Shown here: one piece after another, positions 21,405 through 29,660 of the stretch
Position numbering within the stretch: the first letter of the stretch is position 1
Layout of the letters: each line of letters starts with the position of its first letter
Translations under genes and position numbers: made by a program
Assembly: GCA_965240325.2 (NCBI GenBank)
Contig: OZ251223.1
Span: 744,001-808,000, forward strand
From: Rebecca billardiae RCC1528
Taxonomy: Eukaryota > Haptophyta
DNA length: 64,000 nt
Reading direction: 5' to 3'
Notes under the pieces: model-generated
Told to the model about the DNA's origin: nothing
The model's input: the letters and a program-made list of their open reading frames with translations, nothing else
The model's database searches: none

Positions 21405-22619
21405 ATGCATGCACGATGGCATGGTCAGCCGCGCCATCGCCCGATGGTGATCATAGCTTACAGGGGGGCGCTGCTGCTCTCGCTCACTTCGCACGGAGGC
21501 ATGGTGCCGCACCTGATGCCGACGGTGGCTGCTGCGTCATTCGATTCGCAATCAGAAGCTCAGCTATCGACACCTTCTCCGCCGCCGCCCATCACGTGTG
21601 GAAGTCTTCTGTCATTCCGCAATCACTTGGTTGGCCCCAGTGGAAGTCTGTCATTCCGTAATCACTCGGTTGGCCCCATACCCGGCATCGACCAACGCAA
21701 GCTGCTGCATATTCCAAAGACAGGTGGCACAACGCTGGAGCACGCGTTGAAGGAGCAGTTGGATGTGTACGCCGCATCAACTCTCGAACGGTTTCATCGT
21801 CGTGCCGTGCCAGGCAGGACAACCTTGATCACCTACCCGCGCCTGATGAACACGAGAGTGCTGCACGGTTGTCCCATTTGGCACGTGCCTCCATTCAAGT
21901 GGGTCCCCGGCTCATACTGCATCATCCGTTCGCCTTTGGACCGGCTCATCAGCACATTCGCCTTCTGGGTCGACCGCGGTGTACATTCAAAGCGAATGCA
22001 GGCATCAGGTGGCCCGTCCAAGCTGTACACACAGAAGCATTGCAGCTGTGAGAGCTTGTGTAGTTGGGCACTTGACCACCTGCGTGAGGAGGTGGCACGG
22101 AGGCGCGACGGGAACGAGCGCAGTGGCGTCACGGACTGTCACTTGGTGCCCCAGCTCGCCTTTGCGCGCAGGACGGACTTCCTCGTCCCGTACGAGGCGT
22201 GGGACTACCTGCCGTCCTGGCTCGGGCTCAATAGCACGCGCATGCACCAGTACAACAGGATGGCTACTTGCTCGTTCAACCGGCCTGCACTCCAGGCATG
22301 CACGCAAGCGTCGGAGCTGGTGATGGGTGCGTATGCGGCGGATGTCGCGCTGCACGCGCGCGTGCTGGAGCTCTCTTGCAGCACTGGTGCGCCACGCCCG
22401 GTGAGATGGAGTGAGCTCCCTGAGTTCGACGTCACTCGTCACGCTCCGAATAACTCCAACCTGTCGCTTACACCCACTGGTCCTCCTGAGCGTCAGGCCC
22501 TGGGAGCAGGCCAATCGCCTTCCGATGAACACGCGGCTACGCCTGAAGCCGGCGTTCTGATGGACGAGCATCCATGGGCTGCTATGAGATCACATCTGCT
22601 CCTTGCCCGTTGCCGCTAG
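21405..22619 (+). CDS. Sulfotransferase-like protein
   Basis: Single exon, 404 residues from the ATG at 21405. A hydrophobic stretch near the start (MVIIAYRGALLLSLTS, from residue 14) could be a signal anchor for the Golgi. Near residue 99, KLLHIPKTGGTTLE matches the PAPS 5'-phosphosulfate loop of type II carbohydrate sulfotransferases, and near residue 172 CIIRSPLDRLISTFAFW matches the 3'-phosphate site. Both key basic residues (Lys, Arg) and the following Ser are present. A Cys-rich patch (KHCSCESLCSWA) follows. It would transfer sulfate from PAPS to a glycan in the Golgi lumen, which fits the sulfated polysaccharides of marine algae. The N-terminal linker contains a tandem duplication (21595-21677). 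Substrate unknown. Confidence 0.75.
   Translation: MHARWHGQPRHRPMVIIAYRGALLLSLTSHGGMVPHLMPTVAAASFDSQSEAQLSTPSPPPPITCGSLLSFRNHLVGPSGSLSFRNHSVGPIPGIDQRKLLHIPKTGGTTLEHALKEQLDVYAASTLERFHRRAVPGRTTLITYPRLMNTRVLHGCPIWHVPPFKWVPGSYCIIRSPLDRLISTFAFWVDRGVHSKRMQASGGPSKLYTQKHCSCESLCSWALDHLREEVARRRDGNERSGVTDCHLVPQLAFARRTDFLVPYEAWDYLPSWLGLNSTRMHQYNRMATCSFNRPALQACTQASELVMGAYAADVALHARVLELSCSTGAPRPVRWSELPEFDVTRHAPNNSNLSLTPTGPPERQALGAGQSPSDEHAATPEAGVLMDEHPWAAMRSHLLLARCR
21595..21677 (+). repeat. Tandem duplication of ~40 bp inside the sulfotransferase gene
   Basis: Two adjacent copies carry GGAAGTCT, TCATTCCG and AATCAC with TTGGCCCC or CGGTTGGCCCC; they encode LSFRNHLVGP and LSFRNHSVGP. The second copy lacks three bases, so the frame is kept. 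It lies in the non-conserved linker. Confidence 0.85.
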
Positions 22620-22823
22620 GCAGGAGACCCGCTGAGTCGTCAGAACTAGGCCTAGGGGGCGCGGGGCGCGCGGGCAACGGTGCGTGCCGGAGGCCCGGAG
22701 CCCGGTGACGCACCATTAGATATCGTCGGCTCTGGGCGGCTCTGGCTTCCGGGTTCATAAGACCCCCCTAACTAAATCCGCGGTCACTGCCGCCACTGGA
22801 GCCAACTTGGTTTATACTGCTTA

Positions 22824-24758
22824 TGGCCCGCGGTGCAGGGCGGAGCGCGTAGCGTGGAGCCCCGCCGGGGGCCCTCACTACGTTGTCAAAAAGATCTTTT
22901 GATCAAAGAAAAGGGGACGGGGGACGATTTTGAGGGCTGTTGGAGGGTGAATTTTCGCTTTTTCGAGGGGTACGTACCGTACATTGCTGTCTATCCGCAA
23001 GACGCGATTGACGAAATAAGCGCGCCCGCCAATTCGCCGTATGTCGATGGACGGACGTGGGATCAGATACCCCGGGGGTGAAACAAGTGAGTATTCCTAC
23101 CCCTCTTGTATGCTGAAGTACGAGTTTGCCGAGCGACGTTTGATTGTTTTGGGTCGAAAACAGCTATGAGGCCAGATTCTTTTGAATAGTGCTTGTTTAA
23201 ATACGTTACCCGCCTGCCTCGATGGATGAACCGCCTCGTCATATTAAAAGAGATATTCTTTTCAATAGCGCTTGTCCAACCAAGTTACCCGTCTGCCTCG
23301 ATGGATGAACCTCCTGTGTCATAATGAAGGGATTGTTTTGAATAGCGCTGGTTAAACCAAGTTACCCGCCTGCCTCGATGGATGAACCTCCTTTGCCATA
23401 ATGAAAGAAAAACGGGTTACCCGCCCGCCAGCGTCTCGCGACGAGGACGGGTGCCCAAGCGGCAAGCGCGCACATCATGATCATCGCCGTCGGCGGGCCC
23501 ATCTTCGGCCGGCTCGAGCTGATGCACATCACGACGCTCAAGCAGGCGCTGTCCGTACCGACGTTGGCGCGCCTCCAGCGGATGGTCGACAAAGCACCCG
23601 TGGGCGAAGGAGGACCACAATCATGGCCGAGTCATCGGAGACGTCGCTGACCTCGCGGCTTCAAACATCCTGAACCGCTCAGCCGGTTGCCACCGCGGCC
23701 GAGCGGTGCGCGCTCGCCACCGCGGCCGGCGCTGTGCACGGGCGTGCTGAGCCCGGGCCGCGTGAGCTCGCCCACCTCGCCCGGCGCGCACGCCGACGCC
23801 GCCACCGCGGCTCGGCGGCCGGACTCATCTCGGCCCGCAGCGCGTGCGTCCCCCCGAGGCGGCGCGCGCCGCCGTCGCCGCCGCGCAGGCCGTGCACTCG
23901 GTGGATGAGGAGACGGCCCTGCTGCGCGCGGAGCGCTGCGCGCCGCGCGCTGCTCCTGCTGCGGCGCGCAGTAGTCCGCTCGTCCGCCCCGCGGGCTCGC
24001 CACGGAGCCGACGAGCGCGATGACGACAATCGAATGAGCACGAGTGCGCACGGAGGCGCTGGGCGCCGAGCTGGCGAAGCGCGGCGCCGAGCTCGACGCG
24101 CTGCGCGACGCGGCGACGGACGCGCTGGGCGCGCGCGGCGCCCTCGTCGCGACGCCCCGTGCAGCAGCTCGAGCAGCCAGCTGTGGAGTAGACGGCCGTC
24201 GACTCGAGGGCGCCACCGCGCCGGGTGAGTGAGCACGCACGGGCTCCGCCTCGGTCGGAGGCTGGCTGGCCGCCGCCGTGGCTTCGAGGCCGACGCGGCG
24301 GAGGAGGCGGCGGGCGAGCACGGTGGCGCGGTGGAGCAGGCGCGCACGCGCGGCGGCAGGCGCGACCCGCCGCTCGCCTCGTTCCACCCCGAGCTCCGCT
24401 CGGTCTCGCCTCTCGGTGCGCGGCTGCGCAGCGCCGTGAGCGCAGGCTGGGGCCGCTGGGGGTGGGGCCAGCAGAGTGGTGCGCGCTCTCGCTCTGCCGG
24501 CACGAGGCGCGCCGGCTGAGCGACCAGCGGCCCGTCGTCGAGCGCGTGGCGCAGCGCGAGCACCTCAAGGCAGGCTCGCCCTGCGCGCGCGCGCCGCTGC
24601 CCCGGCCGCCGTCCGTACTTCTTCGCGCGGGCCCGCGGCGACAGTCCTCATCGGCCCGCCATGTTGACGACCAGACTGAGACAGCAGCCGACGGAGGGTG
24701 CACCGCGGGCCCCTAACTACGTTGGTTCTACGGAAGGACCGCGGAACGCGGTCATTAC
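22824..24758 (+). mobile_element. ~1.95-kb dispersed repeat, copy 1 (Helitron-like candidate)
   Basis: It starts with TGGCCCGCGGTGCAGGGCGG, then a segment with AAAAAGATCTTT and GGGACGGGGG, shared with 58754-60729. The middle part (about 24040-24600) is a decayed coding segment also shared with that copy (GAGGCGCTGGGCGCCGAG, CTCGTTCCACCCCGAGCTCC, GCGCGCCGGCTGAGCGACCA). The end (24703-24758) is a conserved tail with the hairpin GACCGCG-GAA-CGCGGTC just before ATTAC. Total length is 1935 bp against 1976 bp in the other copy. A 3'-terminal hairpin and captured gene pieces are Helitron traits, but a CTRR end was not seen, so the class is a hypothesis. Just upstream (about 22765-22790) there is a shortened second tail, as if an older copy lies next to it. 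No intact protein is encoded. Confidence 0.6.
23184..23403. repeat. Tandem repeat, about 78 bp x 3
   Basis: Three adjacent copies, starting near 23184, 23262 and 23340, contain GTTACCCGCCTGCCTCGATG (one variant CCGTCTG) and GATGAACC; the copies differ at a few sites. Not present in the second copy of the surrounding element. Confidence 0.85.
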
Positions 24759-25143
24759 ATCTTATTGACATGCTGGATATCGTCGGCGGGATCACTGCCT
24801 CTGATGATCTACAATCGCTCCTAGACCAGGCCCCAGGCGGTCCCTTGGACGATCGATATGACTATGTGACGGCCAGATGGATCTTACGGTTAAATCAGCC
24901 AAACCTCATAGAGATGAGAGAGAGGGAGAGAGAGAGAGAGAGAGAGACTGAGAGAGAGAATATATATATCGAGACGGTGCTAAGTGAATAACTAGTCACC
25001 GAGTCCGGGATGTAATAGCGCGCGCGCCTGGCCGTGAGGAGTGACCCGGGCCCGGCGTCGGTCAGCGCCTGACGAGCGCAGCCGCTGGCAGCCGCGGCGC
25101 GGACCTGCGGTGAGTCAGCGCCAGCGCTGCAACAGCGCAGTGC

Positions 25144-26451
25144 CATAAAGACTGGCCGCTTCGGCGGCTCTCTCATAGCTTGTTCCTGACTGCGCCAGGG
25201 CCTGTTTTATTTCTACGAGAGCCCAACGGCGACATTCGCCAAAACCGGGTAAAATGGCGGCTTGCCCGCTGGTGGTGGGTGCCGGCGCGATTGCGGAGTA
25301 GGGATGGCACGTCGTTGGCGCATGTTCGTACTAGGGCGCTGAGCTGTAGCGAAAGGTGTTGCCAAGGCATGCTGCTTAGCCTTGCCATGGTGCTTCGCCA
25401 TGACACAGAGGTCACTCGCAGCGCACGGCGGTGTGACGATCGCCGCGCCGCGGCGGCAAACCGCAGTTGCGGGCGCGCTGCGAGCTGCAAGCACTCTGCC
25501 TTGGCTGCGTCGCGCCCGTGTCAGTTGTTGAACCAGGATTGTTGAACAACCGATGGGCTGCAAACGATACCAGCTACACTCGCTCCGCCGCCACTTCCTT
25601 GTCGAGCGTGAGATGCTTCCGTTGCGTGCGCTCGCATGCAGCTTGCCGCCTGCATTTGAACGTGGTCACGGCAGGTTGGTGGGCTGGTTGCTCAGGCCTC
25701 CTCGGCGTAGATGACGACAGGGTGCGTGCCACGCGCACCCATGACGCGGGAAAGGCGTGCACACGCGTCCTCGCGCATCTGGCAGGCTGCAGTCTTGGCC
25801 AAGATGATGCCAGAACAAGCCTGCCAGTGCCTCGCCGCGCGGGCGCGAGCGCGCAGAGAGATCTGGCTTCTGACCCGTGCTCTTCAGTGTACCTCGTGTG
25901 CGACGACGACGAGGCGGACGAGCGCCGCAACTGGATTCCTGCACTCACCGGTCACCGAGGAGTGCAGGAATCGCATTCCTCGCGCACGCCGGGGCCGCCA
26001 TCGGCCGTGAGAGGTACACTGAACGGGGCGTGACACCGATTCCCACTGGCGGGCACGGGTTTGTCGCCGTGACATAGTAAATGGAATCTGGTAGAAATAA
26101 AACAGGCCTACCGTGAAAACTGAAATCGACGCAAAAAAAGATTTTCGCGCATTGGCGGAAACGCGGGGCCCGGCCGCCCGTCAGGCTGGCGTGCGCCGCT
26201 GGCGAAACGCACTGGGGCTTGACCACTCGGACCTTCGGCCGTCAGACAGGAGGTCGTCTACCGCCCGCGCGCCGCGGCCTCGCACGGCGCGGAGAGGCCG
26301 ATCCAGGGGGCGACAACCGCTTGGGCGCGGTCTACCTTGACGCCCTCGAGGCGCCCACAGCGCCGAACGACCCTACACAGCTCACCTCGCCGCGCGCGAG
26401 CGCGTTCAAAACGGCCTCCATCGAGGCTCTCTGCTGCGGCCAGTCTTTATG
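25144..26451. repeat. Nested inverted repeats, possible decayed transposon
   Basis: CATAAAGACTGGCCGC at 25144-25159 is repeated inverted at 26436-26451 (16 of 16). Inside it, GGCCTGTTTTATTTCTAC at 25199-25216 is repeated inverted at 26091-26108 (18 of 18). The two arms have different lengths (39 and 327 bp between the pairs), so the structure is an inverted duplication with later insertion or loss. Confidence 0.55.
25934..25972. repeat. 13-bp perfect hairpin
   Basis: GATTCCTGCACTC (25934-25946) pairs fully with GAGTGCAGGAATC (25960-25972) around a 13-nt loop. No T-run follows. It may be a structural trace of an element or part of a transcript. Confidence 0.7.
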
Positions 26452-26968
26452 CCCATGCTAGTCAATTTATTATTATAATAAGTCATCAACTTATTACTTA
26501 AAAGTAGTGTCTGAGAGGATATAGACTTCGTTATTGCAAGCTACTTTTAAGATCGAGTGAGACTCGGGCTCTCTCTCGACTCTGGCTCTCTCTCACACAC
26601 TCTCTCTCGTCTCTGCCTCTGGCACTCACTCCCGTCTGTCACCGGTCCGCGCGGCGGCGCGGCCGGACAGTGTCGCGGATCGGGCGGATAGATCAGCCGC
26701 ATCGGCTTGACTCTCTCGGCTCCGCCGTCTCTCCGTCTCTCTCTCTAGCTCCGTCTCTCTCTCTACTTATTTGTAGTGACGTAGAGTAGTGGGCGCGGGG
26801 CAGTTTGAGTCCTTCTTCTCAGACTATTCTTCGGAGGACTTCACTCCGATCGCCCGGGGGCGATCGATCGGCAAGTTTCGCATAGCTTACCGACCCATTC
26901 TTGCGCGGTAACGCGGCCATTCCGCGACGAGTAGCTCATCACTTTGGAATGTGACGTGCCGTGGTTCA

Positions 26969-27607
26969 TTAGAGGTCCTTCTTCTCTGCCAGGTGCGTCG
27001 CATCCTGCTCGAAGAGCTGGTCCTTCATGTCATGATTCTGACTGAGGAGCTTGAGGAGCTCGCCCGATTGCGAGGAGACGGTTGTGCGCAGCGTTCGCAA
27101 TGAATCCTCTCGTGTGACCATCTGCTTGCGCACAGACGCGAGCTCGACACGCAGGCGCTTGATCTCGGCGTCGCGTTCGTCGAGTATCGTATCGAACGCC
27201 TCCTGCTGGCGCAGCGCTTGCGTGCGCAGGGCCTCTTCCGAGATGCTTCGCCGCCCAGCGCCACCAAGCACGCTAAAGGCCATGCATGCTAGCGAAGCAA
27301 ACGTGAGGATGCCAAGCTCGAGTCGTAGCCGAACATCGGCCGCATGACGGAGGCCGTGGTGCGCTTCGGCCATCACAATCACGAATGTGCCGCTGACCAC
27401 CACCCACGCGCGCCACATGTGCACGCTCTGGCTGCACACACATGCCCGTGCGAGCAGGTCCCTCCAATTATCGCTGGGGTCCACGTGGCCCATGCCCACG
27501 ACGAGCGCATCCGCAAAGAAGATGAGTGCCAGGCAGATGGCCGCGGCCATTGCGAGGGTCACTACCCATTCGAGTCGGCCGATGAGCGGCCCGACCACGG
27601 CGAGCAT
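26969..27607 (-). CDS. BAP31-like ER membrane protein
   Basis: Single exon, 212 residues. There are three hydrophobic segments in the first 115 residues (LAMAAAICLALIFFADALVV, WVVVSGTFVIVMAEA, LGILTFASLACMAFSVL), then a charged alpha-helical coiled coil (about 125-205) with heptad spacing. The last four residues are KKDL, a KKXX di-lysine signal that returns proteins to the ER. Three membrane spans, a cytosolic coiled coil and a C-terminal KKXX are the layout of BAP31/Yet proteins, which handle export and quality control of membrane cargo. Sequence identity is low by eye, so the call rests on topology. It is divergent from the U1A gene. Confidence 0.55.
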   Translation of the reverse strand: MLAVVGPLIGRLEWVVTLAMAAAICLALIFFADALVVGMGHVDPSDNWRDLLARACVCSQSVHMWRAWVVVSGTFVIVMAEAHHGLRHAADVRLRLELGILTFASLACMAFSVLGGAGRRSISEEALRTQALRQQEAFDTILDERDAEIKRLRVELASVRKQMVTREDSLRTLRTTVSSQSGELLKLLSQNHDMKDQLFEQDATHLAEKKDL

Positions 27608-27757
27608 GCCACAAGGCGCCTTGAACCTGCTCCCCCCTGCCCACCTGCCTCCACCTGGAGCTGGCCCTTGGCGCCGGCGGGTACCGCATCCGGGCAGCCC
27701 TTTTATTCGCCGGACGCACGCAGGCAGACGTCACCGCGCCGTGTCGGGCGGGCAGCA
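27608..27757. promoter_or_regulatory. Putative bidirectional promoter BAP31-like/U1A
   Basis: 150 bp between divergent starts. A 12-bp palindrome, CAAGGCGCCTTG, lies at 27612-27623. TTTTATT at 27703-27709 could serve as a weak AT box for the plus-strand gene. Function is inferred from position. Confidence 0.4.
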
Positions 27758-28522
27758 ATGGCGGGCCAGGAGGTCGAGACGGTGTACGTTCGCAATCTGA
27801 ACGAGCGCGTGAAGCTCGAGCCGCTAAAGAAGGCTCTGTTTGTCGCATTCTCGCAATTTGGTGAGGTCATAGACGTGGTCGCCCGCCGTTCCGTGCAAAT
27901 GCGCGGGCAGGCCTTCGTCGTCTTTGCTGATCCCGAAGCAGCGCGGCGCGCTGCCAACGACATGGGCGACTTTCCCCTGTTTGACAAGCCCATGCAGGTG
28001 GCGCTCGCGCGGGTGCGATCCGACGTGAGGACCAAGGCCGACGGTACCTACGTCAAACGCGAGCGCGTGAAGCGTCCCGCCGTGCCCGTGCGCGCTGGTG
28101 ACGACGGTGACGAGCTCGCGCGCGCGAAGCGAGGCCGTTGGTCAGAGCCTGCGGACGACGGTGCAGCGATGGACGCGGATGGGCCGGCCGGCGGGCACGA
28201 AGCCCCATCGATGCCTGACACAGCAGCCAGCATGGCTGCGCGAGCACGCGGCCCGGCGGCCCTTGGTGGCCCTGCGATCGCAGCAGCACCACACGAGACA
28301 CTCTTCCTGCAGAGCCTGCCTGACGACGTCACCGACATGGCGCTGCAGATGCTCTTCCAGCAGTACCCGGGGTTCAAGCAGGTGCGGCTTGTGCCCGGGC
28401 GCAAGGGCATCGCATTCGTGGACTTTGAGTCGCCGGCGCAGTCCGAAGCCGCGCTGCAGGGCCTGCAAGGCTTCAAGCTGAGCGAGGACCATCTGATGCA
28501 GATCACATTTGCAAAGCGCTGA
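27758..28522 (+). CDS. U1A/U2B''-type spliceosomal RNA-binding protein
   Basis: Single exon, 254 residues from the ATG at 27758. RRM 1 (about residues 8-90) has RNP2 as VYVRNL and RNP1 as RGQAFVVF, preceded by the basic loop ARRSVQM, and the typical LKKALFVAFSQFGEV helix. After a linker with KRxKRP-type basic residues comes RRM 2 (about 180-254) with LFLQSLP and GIAFVDF, ending ITFAKR as in metazoan U1A. The family binds stem-loop II of U1 snRNA or stem-loop IV of U2 snRNA; many lineages have one protein (SNF-type) doing both, so I give no U1A/U2B'' symbol. It acts in the nucleus in 5' splice-site recognition, which is of interest because donors in this genome are unusual. Confidence 0.92.
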   Translation: MAGQEVETVYVRNLNERVKLEPLKKALFVAFSQFGEVIDVVARRSVQMRGQAFVVFADPEAARRAANDMGDFPLFDKPMQVALARVRSDVRTKADGTYVKRERVKRPAVPVRAGDDGDELARAKRGRWSEPADDGAAMDADGPAGGHEAPSMPDTAASMAARARGPAALGGPAIAAAPHETLFLQSLPDDVTDMALQMLFQQYPGFKQVRLVPGRKGIAFVDFESPAQSEAALQGLQGFKLSEDHLMQITFAKR

Positions 28523-28870
28523 GGTACCACGGTCCACGCCGCAATGATGAACACCGTTGGCCGTCAACAAGGGGTCGCGCGCGTGCCTCGTCCGCGACTG
28601 CAGCGCGCGGCATCGGAGCTGAGACATCGGCAAGGGCCTGCCCCCGCTGGCCTCGGCGCCGATCGCCTCCGCAAGCCCAGATCGCAGCGGTGCCCGTCAA
28701 TGTCATCACTCATCCGAGCCGCGGCCGCCCGTTACCGGGCTGTGAACCGTACTGATTAACTGAACTACTGAACTACGTCTACTGAACTCGGTTACGGCCG
28801 TTACGGGTAGTAGACGACGCAGGCATGGCCAGCAGACTGATCAGTCAGATGCATGTCATATACGCGCCTG
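28523..28870. other. Intergenic region between convergent genes
   Basis: 348 bp holding both 3' UTRs. No feature recognised. Confidence 0.5.
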
Positions 28871-29569
28871 CTATCGCCCTCGCGCAAGCCGCATGCCTAA
28901 CAGCATGCACAGCACACATAGGAGGCCGCCGACGCCCCCGCTCGCAAGCCGCAGGCTGAGGCGCCCGCTGCTAACAGTGCTGGTGCTGCCCCCCCTGCAG
29001 CCCAACGAGCCCGATGAGGCATCCGCATCAGGGCCAGCTGGTTGCTCGCAAGACCGCTTCACTGCATCATCGGCACGGGGCGGGTCTCCGCTGGGTCGAG
29101 TCCGCGTCCCTGCGGCCGCGAGGAACTTGCGCGCGAAGCTTGCGACGGCGTCCTCCACGTCAGTGTCCACACCCACATCGACGACTGAGCACAGCTCCTT
29201 CTCGCTCCCGCCCACGGCTTTCCAAAACTTGGCGCTTGCGGCAATTGCACTCGGGCGAAGAGCAGCGGAACTGTTCATGCACGCCGATGTCACGACGGTG
29301 AGCATGGCCACCGTGGGCGAATCGGCAAAGGACGCACCGCCGCCCGCACGAATCCATCGCCGCGTCCCGAGCGAGAGGGAGCCCTCCTCGTCCACTTCGA
29401 CGACGAAGAGGGCGGACGTCTTCGACGGATGCGTGGCGCCATCGAGGGGGATCACGCGGTAATCCGTGCCGCAAAGTGCCGAGCCAAGCAGCTCGGCGAC
29501 CTGCGACGCCGCGTCTCCGCCGCTGATGACGACGCAAGGGCCGTCGTTCATGCTTTCGCCGACGGCCAT
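28871..29569 (-). CDS. Tail-anchored protein of unknown function
   Basis: Single exon, 232 residues from the ATG at 29569. The first 145 residues look like a globular alpha/beta domain (CVVISGGDAASQVAELLGSA, ALFVVEVDEEG, VDVGVDTDVEDAVASFARKF) with a faint resemblance to flavodoxin-like FMN domains of diflavin reductases; the FMN loops are not convincing. A Pro/Ser/Gly-rich linker leads to a single C-terminal membrane segment, GGVGGLLCVLCMLLGMRLARGR with only a few basic residues after it, which is the layout of tail-anchored proteins inserted by the GET route into ER or outer organelle membranes. I do not recognise the family. It is divergent from the PA-SURF4 gene with 91 bp between starts. 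Confidence 0.5.
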   Translation of the reverse strand: MAVGESMNDGPCVVISGGDAASQVAELLGSALCGTDYRVIPLDGATHPSKTSALFVVEVDEEGSLSLGTRRWIRAGGGASFADSPTVAMLTVVTSACMNSSAALRPSAIAASAKFWKAVGGSEKELCSVVDVGVDTDVEDAVASFARKFLAAAGTRTRPSGDPPRADDAVKRSCEQPAGPDADASSGSLGCRGGSTSTVSSGRLSLRLASGGVGGLLCVLCMLLGMRLARGR

Positions 29570-29660
29570 GCTCAAGAACTGTCTGTCGGCAGTGAGTGCC
29601 CCGCGTCAGTGCGTCACCGCGTGGGGCGGCCGGGCGGGCGATGGCGGCTTAGACCCCCGC
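29570..29660. promoter_or_regulatory. Putative bidirectional promoter, tail-anchored protein/PA-SURF4
   Basis: 91 bp between the chosen start codons. GTGAGT at 29592 and CTTAG at 29647-29651 could also be a 5'-UTR intron of the plus-strand gene, which would put its real start further upstream. Confidence 0.3.

Larger units (their letters stand above)
24759..26968. other. Intergenic region with decayed repeat material
   Basis: 2.2 kb without a supported gene. It holds a (GA)n run at 24914-24960, nested inverted repeats between 25144 and 26451, a strong hairpin at 25934-25972, and CT-rich low-complexity DNA at 26560-26765. Short open frames at 25180-26460 have no recognisable product. Confidence 0.5.

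Noticed and set aside
26219-26461. 80-codon frame ending CCGQSLCPC
   Set aside because: It overlaps the inverted repeat at 26436-26451 and has no recognised relatives.
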